A stretch of 6,601 nt of DNA from an uncultured Rhodospirillales bacterium (lineage in GTDB: Bacteria > Pseudomonadota > Alphaproteobacteria > ATCC43930 > CGMCC-115725): assembly GCA_903897565.1 (NCBI GenBank), contig CAIUCF010000138.1, forward strand, positions 1 through 6,601, in the 5' to 3' direction. A program made the translations under genes and the position numbers. The notes beneath the pieces were generated by a model. The model did not search any database. It was not told where the DNA came from and worked only from the letters and a program-made list of their open reading frames with translations. Every line of letters starts with the position of its first letter. Positions within the stretch are counted from its first letter, which is position 1. This document shows, piece after piece, positions 1 through 6,601 of the stretch.

Positions 1-1
1 C

Positions 2-922
2 ATCCGCACCGTCGTGATGATGGCGCAGAATTACGGGGTCCGCATCGTCGGCGCGGTCGAAAAGCCGCTGACCCCGGAAAAGCTCATGCCGTTGCTGGCC
101 CGGCTCAATCGTCAGCGCCGGCTTGCCGAACGCAAGAAGCCCGATTTTCTCAATCCCGAAGAACTCAAGCGTGCGCTCAACGCCCGGGAGTTCGTGCCCT
201 ATTTCCAGCCCCAGGTCAGCCTGCGCGACCGCAGTCTGGTCGGGGTCGAGGCGCTGATCCGCTGGATGCATCCCGAGCATGGCATGCTGGTGCCGGCGAT
301 CTTCGTGCCGGCGATGGAAGAATGCGGCCTCATCACCGCCGTGACGGACGCCTTGCTGGGGCGGGTGATCGAGAGCTGGGCGGAGTGGCGCAAGCAGGGC
401 CTCGACGTGCCGATCTCCCTCAATGTTTCGGCGCGCTCCCTGCAGGATAGCGACCTGCCGGAGCGCTTCGCCCGGATTGTCGGCAAGGCGCAGTTCGTGC
501 TCTCCGACCTGACGATCGAGGTCACCGAGACTGCGGCGATGACCAATCTCGGGCGGTCGCTCGAGACATTGGCGCGGCTCAGGATGCGCGGCTTCCGGCT
601 CTCGCTCGACGATTACGGTACCGGATTCTCGTCGATGCAGCAGCTGATGCGGGTTCCCCTCAACGAATTGAAGATCGACCGGGAATTCGTCACCGGCGCC
701 GCAGACGACCCGCTGCTGGAGATATTGCTCGATGCCGGCATCAACATCGCCCGCCGTCTGAAGATCAGAAGCTTCGCGGAGGGCGTCGAAACCCAACGGG
801 ATTGGGATAATGTCGCCCGGATGGGGTGCGATGTCGCCCAGGGCTTCTACATCGCCAGACCGATGCCGGGAAACGAGCTCGCCGCCTGGCATGAAGCCTG
901 GAAACGCGGCGGATCTCCCTGA
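2..922 (+). CDS. Response regulator with C-terminal EAL domain, c-di-GMP phosphodiesterase (5'-truncated)
   Basis: This is the 3' part of a gene that begins left of the window; the frame is open to the edge, so the GTG at 14 is not the true start. The first ~35 visible residues look like the end of a receiver (REC) domain: a V-E-K-P segment carries the conserved REC lysine (codon 62-64), followed by the usual final helix. An EAL domain then fills the rest. It has E-A-L at 248-256, the Asn of the N-V-S-A segment, the Glu of the V-T-E-T segment, the D-D pair at 608-613 in a D-D-Y-G-T-G-F loop, Lys at 671, E-G-V-E from 779 and the Gln at 839. All metal-binding and catalytic positions known for active EAL enzymes are kept, so hydrolysis of c-di-GMP to pGpG is likely, switched by phosphorylation of the REC domain. 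It is cytosolic, with no membrane segment visible. The HPt gene begins 98 bp downstream and could feed phosphate to this receiver; that link is inferred. Confidence 0.93.
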   Translation: MRTVVMMAQNYGVRIVGAVEKPLTPEKLMPLLARLNRQRRLAERKKPDFLNPEELKRALNAREFVPYFQPQVSLRDRSLVGVEALIRWMHPEHGMLVPAIFVPAMEECGLITAVTDALLGRVIESWAEWRKQGLDVPISLNVSARSLQDSDLPERFARIVGKAQFVLSDLTIEVTETAAMTNLGRSLETLARLRMRGFRLSLDDYGTGFSSMQQLMRVPLNELKIDREFVTGAADDPLLEILLDAGINIARRLKIRSFAEGVETQRDWDNVARMGCDVAQGFYIARPMPGNELAAWHEAWKRGGSP

Positions 923-956
923 AGAGGTCGCTGACTTGTTGAATTGCTCGATATTT

Positions 957-969
957 CGACCTAAGGTCG
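957..969. repeat. 13-bp palindrome in the EAL-HPt gap, possible operator
   Basis: The arms CGACCT and AGGTCG are perfect inverted copies around a single central A. The site lies 35 bp after the EAL gene's stop and about 50 bp before the HPt start codon. As RNA it could form only a 5-bp stem with a 3-nt loop and has no T-run after it, so a binding site for a dimeric regulator is as plausible as a terminator. Function is inferred only from symmetry and position. Confidence 0.3.
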
Positions 970-1020
970 GAATGTTGGTTGGATTTTAGCCCGGCCATCG
1001 GAGAGCGAAGGACATTTTTC

Positions 1021-1416
1021 ATGGAAGGCCACGTGATGGGGTCTTGGAGCTTGACGCCTGTTTCGAATGGCTCCGGGGGCCGGCAGACCCGAGTTTTCGA
1101 CCCGGAAGTCCTGCGTTCCGTGTGTGGCGACAATCCCGAAATCATCAATCGGCTGCTCGGCAGATTCGCCCAGTTCCTAGAGCGCGACGTCCGCGAACTC
1201 GACAGCGCGATCGTGCGACGCAGCATCGTCGATGTCCGACATCAGGCACACCGTATTCTGGGCTCTGCCCTGTCCGTCGGTGCTCAGGAACTGGCCGCGG
1301 CCATCGAGCAAGTCGGGATTGCCGCGCGCAACAAGGACTGGGACGCCGTCACGGCGGAATTCCAGGAACTGCAAGACGCTGTCTCGCGTCTGCGGACGAT
1401 GCTACCACAGAGCTGA
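1021..1416 (+). CDS. Histidine phosphotransfer (HPt) domain protein
   Basis: A 131-residue, all-helical, soluble protein that consists of one HPt domain. The signature is A-H-R-I-L-G-S-A-L-S-V-G-A, with His77 as the predicted phospho-acceptor. The usual H-x-L-K-G-S core has Leu in place of Lys, a variation also tolerated in the family. The segment F-D-P-E-V-L at about 26-31 and L-G-R-F near 46-49 match the first helices of HPt modules. I chose the ATG at 1021 because a GAAGGA Shine-Dalgarno sequence ends 8 nt before it; a TTG at 979 in the same frame would add 14 residues without HPt character. HPt proteins relay phosphate between a hybrid histidine kinase and a final response regulator. The adjacent REC-EAL protein is the obvious partner, but the pairing is inferred. 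The stop codon directly touches that of the convergent greB. Confidence 0.86.
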   Translation: MEGHVMGSWSLTPVSNGSGGRQTRVFDPEVLRSVCGDNPEIINRLLGRFAQFLERDVRELDSAIVRRSIVDVRHQAHRILGSALSVGAQELAAAIEQVGIAARNKDWDAVTAEFQELQDAVSRLRTMLPQS

Positions 1417-1995
1417 TTATTCCTGGCCCGGTCCAGGATCGTCGAGGCCATACTCGATGGCGATGACTTCCAAAGTCTCCCGACCCGCTGGGGTGCGAAT
1501 TTCGACGACATCGCCGACGCGGGTCTTGTGCAGGGCGCGTGCGACCGGCGAAATCCAGCTGATTCGGCTCGAATCCGCGTCGATCTCGTCCACGCCCACG
1601 ATGGTGACCGTCTGTTCCTGGTCGCGGCCGTTTACATAGGAAACCGTCGCGCCGAAGAACACCTGGTCGTGCCGGGTCTGACGGCTCGCGTCCACGATCT
1701 CGGCGATTTCGAGCCGCTTGGTGAGGAAACGGATCCGCCGATCGATCTCGCGCAGCCGCTTCTTGCCGTAGAGGTAGTCGCCATTCTCCGAGCGGTCGCC
1801 ATTGCCGGCGGCCCAGGAAACGATCTCGACGATCTTTGGCCGCTCGCTCCGCAAAAGGCTCTTGAGCTCCGATTGCAGTCGCTCATGGCCGGCGCGGGTG
1901 ATGTAGTTCTTGGCTCCCACGGGTAGCGCGGGGACGGGGAGTTCGGTCTCCTCGTCGCCCTCGCCGTCGTCTTCCTTCGTGAACGCCTTGCTCAT
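1417..1995 (-). CDS. greB: Transcription elongation factor GreB
   Basis: GreB enters the secondary channel of RNA polymerase and stimulates cleavage of backtracked RNA so that stalled complexes restart. The 192-residue product has the N-terminal coiled-coil domain (about 27-100), with the tip sequence N-G-D-R-S-E-N-G-D-Y containing Asp67 and Glu70, the acidic residues that coordinate catalytic magnesium. It also has the diagnostic GreB run R-E-I-D-R-R-I-R-F-L-T-K-R-L. The C-terminal FKBP-like domain (about 105-182) includes D-Q-V-F-F-G-A-T-V and I-S-W-I-S-P-V-A-R-A-L. The first ~25 residues are an acidic extension, making it longer than E. coli GreB (158 aa). The ATG at 1995 has a GAGGA-type ribosome site that overlaps the end of the upstream lipoprotein gene. 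That gene is only 8 nt away on the same strand, so co-transcription is likely. Confidence 0.96.
   Translation of the reverse strand: MSKAFTKEDDGEGDEETELPVPALPVGAKNYITRAGHERLQSELKSLLRSERPKIVEIVSWAAGNGDRSENGDYLYGKKRLREIDRRIRFLTKRLEIAEIVDASRQTRHDQVFFGATVSYVNGRDQEQTVTIVGVDEIDADSSRISWISPVARALHKTRVGDVVEIRTPAGRETLEVIAIEYGLDDPGPGQE
1421..1438. terminator. Small hairpin at the hpt/greB convergence
   Basis: TCCTGG and CCAGGA form a perfect 6-bp stem with a 6-nt loop, starting 5 nt after the HPt stop codon and lying inside the last codons of greB. It could slow transcription arriving from the left. There is no T-run on either strand, so intrinsic termination is doubtful. Confidence 0.25.
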
Positions 1996-2003
1996 ATTCC
2001 TCG

Positions 2004-2603
2004 CTACCAGCGGCCGCGACCGTGACCCCAGCCGCGGCGGCCCCAGCCATCGCCGAACCTACCCTCGAAGATGATACCCGGCGGCGGGCCGTAATAGGGC
2101 TGGGGATAGTAATAATACGGCTGCGGTTCCGGATCGACCACATAGACCGGCGGCGGTGGCGGCGGCGCCTGGATCTGGTTGCCCTGAGCAGTCATGCATT
2201 GGGCATAGGCGACGTCGTAACGTTGTTGCAGGCCCTGTGCCGAGGCATTGGCATTGCCGGCCCCCACCATGCTGCCGAGCAGCAGGCCGGAACCCGCGCC
2301 GATCGCGGCTCCGGTCCCTGCGGATCCGCTTGCGGCCCCGATCGCAGCGCCTGCGGCGGCACCGAGGGCGGTACCGATCGCCGCGCTGCCGAGAGCGCTC
2401 TGATTGGCCGCATGGGCCGGCGAGGCATAGCCGATCTGGCGCGCGGCGTAGTCGCGGCAGGTGTAATCCTCGTTCTGGAACTGCGGCAAGGTCTTGCCCT
2501 GGCCAGGCATCGCCACGACCTCCGGACCAGCCGGTGGGGCGACGACGCAGGCTGCGAGAGACAGACCTCCCGCCAGCAACGCGACAACACTTCGTTTACG
2601 CAT
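2004..2603 (-). CDS. Glycine-zipper lipoprotein
   Basis: A 199-residue envelope protein. The N-terminus is a lipoprotein signal: M-R-K-R, a hydrophobic stretch, then the lipobox L-A-A-C with Cys19 as the predicted lipidated residue. Residue +2 is Val, not Asp, which favours the outer membrane by the E. coli rule. Residues about 71-119 are a glycine zipper (repeated G-x-x-x-G/A steps such as A-I-G-T-A-L-G-A-A-A-G), able to form membrane-associated helices. It is flanked by Cys49 and Cys136, which could form a disulfide. The tail is rich in Pro, Tyr and Trp (six consecutive prolines at 147-152, then Y-Y-Y-Y, ending in a Gly/Arg/Trp run). The ATG at 2603 is preferred over an in-frame start at 2636 because the signal peptide begins there and a GAGG site sits about 9 nt upstream. 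Its job is unknown; relatives are annotated only as glycine-zipper or YMGG-like envelope proteins. greB follows 8 nt downstream. Confidence 0.85.
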   Translation of the reverse strand: MRKRSVVALLAGGLSLAACVVAPPAGPEVVAMPGQGKTLPQFQNEDYTCRDYAARQIGYASPAHAANQSALGSAAIGTALGAAAGAAIGAASGSAGTGAAIGAGSGLLLGSMVGAGNANASAQGLQQRYDVAYAQCMTAQGNQIQAPPPPPPVYVVDPEPQPYYYYPQPYYGPPPGIIFEGRFGDGWGRRGWGHGRGRW

Positions 2604-2831
2604 ATTCCATGTCCTCAACAATTCCTGCAGAAGCATGCTCCCGAACGCCGAGGCTACGCATCTGCCATCTCATGGGGCCAGCCATGTCCGATACCCGATG
2701 ACGCGCGGCCATCCACCCGTCGAGGCCCGCCTCTTGCATGTATAACGGTTCTGAGTACGGAATATTCCCGCTTCTTCTTCCCAATGATGGCGCGCCCGAT
2801 GATTCTCGATACCGTTCCGGCCATCTGATTC
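2604..2831. promoter_or_regulatory. Divergent intergenic region
   Basis: This 228-bp spacer separates the leftward lipoprotein-greB unit from the rightward PAS_5-like gene, so it should hold promoters for both. I see no convincing -35/-10 pair. An A+T-rich patch near 2740-2770, including TATAAC at 2741-2746 and the palindrome at 2759-2768, is the most promoter-like part. Short open frames here have no coding character. Confidence 0.4.
2759..2768. repeat. Perfect 10-bp palindrome GGAATATTCC
   Basis: A self-complementary site in the middle of the divergent spacer, about 64 bp before the PAS_5-like gene's GTG and 156 bp before the lipoprotein ATG. Its position suits an operator for either gene. 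A 10-bp palindrome can also arise by chance. Confidence 0.25.
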
Positions 2832-3302
2832 GTGGCGGAGAATCTCCCCGCGGGGTGCGATTCCCGGGTCATCGCTGCCTTCGACTATTGGCGGAGCCGG
2901 CATGCGGCCGATGGCGCCCTCCCGGGCAGGAAGTCAATCGATCCGATCGAGATGCGCAGTTTCCTGCCGGATATCTGCCTGTATGAAGTGCAACAGAAAC
3001 CGATCCGATTTCGCTACCGGGTGATCGGCACCCAGATCACCGCCAGGATGGAGCACGATACAACCGGCAGCTGGCTTGACGAGGTTCACCCACGCTTCGT
3101 CGGCTCGCCGGCGTATGAAGAATTCGTCAGCGTGGCCCGCCGTGAGACGCCATTCGCCTATTATCGGGGCATTCCGCTGTTCCATACGACGCGCGACTAC
3201 CGGATCATGGAGCGCATTCTCTTGCCGCTGGCCCAGGACGGCGTCACCGTCGACATGATGCTGGCCGTCGTCGTCTTCGATCCCCTCCAGACCCAGACGT
3301 GA
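2832..3302 (+). CDS. PAS_5-like (PAS-fold) single-domain protein
   Basis: A 156-residue soluble protein resembling the alphaproteobacterial PAS_5 family. The family-like landmarks in order are: an N-terminal helix with F-D-Y-W (about 17-20); L-P-G-R-K-S-I-D-P-I-E-M (30-41); L-P-D-I-C-L-Y-E-V (45-53); the strand F-R-Y-R-V-I-G-T-Q-I-T (60-70); G-S-W-L-D-E-V (79-85); and a C-terminal R-I-M-E-R-I-L-L-P-L (124-133) with the strand M-L-A-V-V-V-F-D. There is no attached kinase, cyclase or DNA-binding domain, so it may sense a ligand for a partner or act as a standalone binding protein; the ligand is unknown. A stop codon at 2826-2828 in frame forces the start to the GTG at 2832, which lacks a clear Shine-Dalgarno sequence. 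The gene stands alone, divergent from the lipoprotein gene and 194 bp before fadB. Confidence 0.78.
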   Translation: MAENLPAGCDSRVIAAFDYWRSRHAADGALPGRKSIDPIEMRSFLPDICLYEVQQKPIRFRYRVIGTQITARMEHDTTGSWLDEVHPRFVGSPAYEEFVSVARRETPFAYYRGIPLFHTTRDYRIMERILLPLAQDGVTVDMMLAVVVFDPLQTQT

Positions 3303-3303
3303 T

Positions 3304-3322
3304 CTCGGGACGATCGCCCGAG
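3304..3322 (+). terminator. Possible terminator hairpin after the PAS_5-like gene
   Basis: CTCGGG (3304-3309) pairs with CCCGAG (3317-3322) around a 7-nt loop, immediately after the stop codon at 3300-3302. No T-run follows, so termination is uncertain. Confidence 0.3.
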
Positions 3323-3362
3323 GTGGTGATCGGCCGCCTGTTTGTGCTACCTGTGGCGCCAT

Positions 3363-3414
3363 TCGAGCAAGACGAGTTCAGGCCGAGTCGACCTGAAATC
3401 TGAATCTTGCTCGA
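3363..3414. repeat. Nested inverted repeat upstream of fadB (first of two)
   Basis: The outer arms TCGAGCAAGA (3363-3372) and TCTTGCTCGA (3405-3414) are perfect 10-bp inverted copies. Inside them TTCAGG (3377-3382) and CCTGAA (3392-3397) pair again. The element could be a cruciform-like operator, a folded leader, or a dispersed intergenic palindrome. It ends 12 bp before the second palindrome. Confidence 0.5.
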
Positions 3415-3426
3415 GATCATATGGTT

Positions 3427-3466
3427 AGAGCCTGATTCAAACGTCGGGGCGACGTCATCAGGCTCT
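3427..3466. repeat. Nested inverted repeat upstream of fadB (second of two)
   Basis: AGAGCCTGAT (3427-3436) and ATCAGGCTCT (3457-3466) are perfect 10-bp inverted arms. Inside, ACGTC (3441-3445) pairs with GACGT (3451-3455) around a GGGGC loop. It ends 30 bp before the fadB ATG and just before its GGGAG ribosome site, so if transcribed it would fold in the 5' leader. The ends resemble intergenic palindromes I recall from Rhizobiales genomes that begin with an AGAGC-TGAT-like arm; that likeness is from memory only. Confidence 0.55.
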
Positions 3467-3496
3467 TGGGAAATGCGCAAAACACGGGAGCCGCAC

Positions 3497-5632
<2,136 letters not shown>

Positions 5633-5640
5633 CCAAGCCA

Positions 5641-5668
5641 CGGCCGGTCGGGGCAACCCGACCGGCCG
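5641..5668 (+). terminator. Strong GC hairpin with GCAA loop after fadB
   Basis: A perfect 12-bp stem (5641-5652 with 5657-5668) is closed by a GCAA tetraloop, starting 8 nt after the fadB stop. There is no T-run, so it may end transcription with Rho or protect the mRNA 3' end. It also marks the edge of the native GC-rich segment. Confidence 0.65.
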
Positions 5669-5716
5669 GGAATACCCGGGCGAGCATCGGAGGTCGCCGT
5701 TGCTACGAGGGATGTT

Positions 5717-5766
5717 GGGATGCAAGACCTGACCCCAAGCCAAGTAGGAATGCAAGACCTGACCCC
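5717..5766. repeat. Two direct repeats of ATGCAAGACCTGACCCC, 30 bp apart
   Basis: The 17-bp unit occurs at 5720-5736 and 5750-5766, start to start exactly 30 bp. Counting three more bases upstream, 19 of 20 positions match (GGG versus GGA). The units are separated by 13 unrelated bases. I recall similar sequence, often read as its complement GGGGTCAGGTCTTGCAT, as a dispersed repeat in Proteobacteria that can sit beside REP-associated (Y1/IS200-like) transposases. No transposase is in this window. The pair lies exactly between the fadB hairpin and the AT-rich segment. Confidence 0.75.
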
Positions 5767-5838
5767 TAAAAGACCCCGAGGTTTCGCGGCGCCGAAATTC
5801 GTTTGGTAATCCTCCCTGCCACAAGGAATGCCTGGCCA

Positions 5839-6135
5839 ATGACACCCAACCGGATAATTAAAGACCAGCGCGAACGATTGGGGCTTAGTATGGCAGAAGT
5901 TGCCAACGCCGCTTCTCTCGGAGTTCCAGGATATCGGGATATTGAATTCTATCCGGAAGAGTCATTTTCTGTAGTATCTTCGGGATCTTTGAAGAAGATA
6001 TGTCGTGTATTAGGATTGGATTTATCAACAATTTTGGGCCTTGGTTGTCAACAGAGAGCCGAAGATATTCATATAACAAAAGAAGATAATGTTTATAGAA
6101 ATCGAATCATTTTTCAAAATCTTCCCTCAGTTTAA
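5839..6135 (+). CDS. Small XRE-like helix-turn-helix protein
   Basis: A 98-residue protein whose first ~67 residues read like a Cro/C1 (XRE) DNA-binding domain. Helix 1 is R-I-I-K-D-Q-R-E-R-L-G-L (5-16), then S-M-A-E-V-A-N-A-A-S (17-26), a recognition-helix region V-P-G-Y-R-D-I-E (29-36), and the closing helices S-L-K-K-I-C-R-V-L-G-L-D-L-S-T-I-L (50-66). The last 30 residues are polar with no recognised fold. The ATG at 5839 gives this domain a natural start; AAGGA lies 11 nt upstream, a slightly long spacing. A TTG at 5803 would add 12 unhelpful residues. The next gene begins inside this one (47-bp overlap, other frame), which suggests translational coupling. Such pairs are often a regulator or antitoxin with its target, but the role here is inferred. 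The match to XRE is by pattern, without an alignment. Confidence 0.62.
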   Translation: MTPNRIIKDQRERLGLSMAEVANAASLGVPGYRDIEFYPEESFSVVSSGSLKKICRVLGLDLSTILGLGCQQRAEDIHITKEDNVYRNRIIFQNLPSV

Positions 6136-6601
6136 ACAACAGATATTGAATTTAGCAGAGATCTATTTGAGTGAAATGCCTATAGGTCGTCTATTCCAAT
6201 ATTCACTAGAAACGGTGAAAAAAGAAGTAAATTGGGATGAGGCAGCGCGTAATGGTCAATCGCGTGCCTTATCAAAACTCTTGGAGGGACAAAAGATCCC
6301 CGAATGGTTTCATCCGATGAATTGGGGCTTATTAACAGCTAAAACGAATACTTTTGTCTTGGGGGATGGCTGTGTCATCGTGGTTGGAGAAACTGGGATA
6401 CCCGGTAATCTCTTTTGTTTTTCTCGTAGTTGGCAAGAACTTTATTTGCCCGTAGCGCCTGGGCAGACCATTTTTATGAGCCGCTCAGCTAATCGAAGCC
6501 CCAGTCTTTCTACTGATAAGCTTCGAACCCTTTCAGTTGAACTTTCGGTTAATTCTTTCTATGCACATAATAATGATGAGCCCCATAGGGAGTTAGTCAA
6601 A
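6089..6601 (+). CDS. Unrecognised protein, possibly DUF4238-like (3'-truncated)
   Basis: An open frame with no stop for 171 codons that leaves the window at its right edge. It is the first ATG after an in-frame stop at 6074-6076, preceded by a weak AGAAG ribosome site 3 nt away; the next in-frame ATG is at 6176. The overlap with the helix-turn-helix gene is 47 bp. The N-terminal ~80 residues are helical and charged. Then come M-N-W-G-L-L (77-82), a strand T-F-V-L-G-D-G-C-V-I-V-V (88-99), L-Y-L-P-V-A-P-G-Q (119-127), and a helix ending V-N-S-F-Y-A-H (154-160). This order, W then F-x-L-G-D, then y-L-P-x-s, then a helix before F-y, resembles the C-terminal part of DUF4238-type proteins as I remember them. 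The H-Y-V-P opening of that family is absent, so the assignment is weak. No catalytic motif, signal peptide or membrane segment is visible. Coding is supported by length and overlap structure. Confidence 0.6.
   Translation, partial: MFIEIESFFKIFPQFKQQILNLAEIYLSEMPIGRLFQYSLETVKKEVNWDEAARNGQSRALSKLLEGQKIPEWFHPMNWGLLTAKTNTFVLGDGCVIVVGETGIPGNLFCFSRSWQELYLPVAPGQTIFMSRSANRSPSLSTDKLRTLSVELSVNSFYAHNNDEPHRELVK

Larger units (their letters stand above)
5800..6601. other. AT-rich, probably horizontally acquired segment
   Basis: From about 5800 the base composition falls sharply. Hand counts give 12 of 60 G+C in 6061-6120, 21 of 60 in 5941-6000 and 22 of 60 in 6541-6600, while fadB is clearly above 60%. 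Codons ending in A or T replace the G/C-ending codons of every gene to the left. The left boundary falls just after the direct repeats; the right boundary is outside the window. No integrase, transposase or tRNA target is visible, so the way it arrived is unknown. Confidence 0.75.

Noticed and set aside
2004..2636. The longer lipoprotein start at 2636
   Set aside because: It would put 11 residues before the signal peptide M-R-K-R; the start at 2603 has a ribosome site and places the lipobox correctly.
2022..2828. A 268-codon plus-strand open frame across the lipoprotein gene
   Set aside because: It is antisense to a protein with a clear lipobox, glycine zipper and signal peptide; its own translation is Arg-rich and has no recognisable features.
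2738..2986. An 82-codon plus-strand frame overlapping the start of the PAS_5-like gene
   Set aside because: It has no family features, and the overlapping frame encodes the recognisable PAS_5-like protein.
3401..3436. A sigma-70 promoter for fadB from TTGCTC at 3407
   Set aside because: No acceptable -10 element lies 16-18 bp downstream; the bases belong to the arms of the two palindromes.
3407..3496. An N-terminal extension of fadB by 30 residues
   Set aside because: The extension reads through the nested palindrome, and the ATG at 3497 has a proper GGGAG site and matches the FadB N-terminus.
5717..5766. The 30-bp-period repeats as a CRISPR array
   Set aside because: There are only two copies, the spacing element is 13 bp, and no cas gene or leader is visible.
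5828..5842. A four-codon leader peptide (ATG at 5828) overlapping the start of the helix-turn-helix gene
   Set aside because: The AAGGA site touches its ATG, too close for initiation, and four codons are easily due to chance.

Overview
The window looks like a piece of chromosome from a GC-rich alphaproteobacterium, joined at its right end to an AT-rich segment of different character. The class is inferred from high GC with G/C-ending codons, an alphaproteobacterial-type GreB with an acidic N-terminal extension, a PAS_5-type single-domain protein common in Rhodospirillales and Hyphomicrobiales, and a FadB-type fatty-acid oxidation protein. I would not name a genus.

Layout, left to right. Positions 2-922 (+) hold the 3' part of a response regulator with a C-terminal EAL (cyclic-di-GMP phosphodiesterase) domain. 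It is followed by a small histidine phosphotransfer (HPt) protein at 1021-1416 (+). Together they look like the end of a phosphorelay that acts on c-di-GMP turnover; the kinase would lie to the left of the window. Next, on the minus strand, a two-gene unit reads leftwards: a glycine-zipper lipoprotein (2603-2004), then greB (1995-1417) 8 nt downstream. The greB stop codon abuts the HPt stop codon with no gap. A 228-bp divergent spacer separates the lipoprotein gene from a PAS_5-like protein (2832-3302, +).

The largest gene is a complete fadB-like multifunctional beta-oxidation gene (3497-5632, +). It carries the catalytic residues of both the hydratase and the dehydrogenase, but no thiolase partner (fadA) is next to it. 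Its upstream spacer is packed with two nested inverted repeats (3363-3414 and 3427-3466). A strong GCAA-capped hairpin follows its stop codon.

After that hairpin the character changes. A spacer carries two 17-bp identical repeats exactly 30 bp apart (5720-5736, 5750-5766). From about 5800 the sequence becomes AT-rich, about 20% G+C by hand count in 6061-6120. It encodes a small helix-turn-helix protein (5839-6135) and, overlapping it by 47 bp in another frame, an unrecognised protein (from 6089) that runs off the right edge. This pair looks horizontally acquired and is the best candidate here for an undescribed system. Its function cannot be read from the sequence available.
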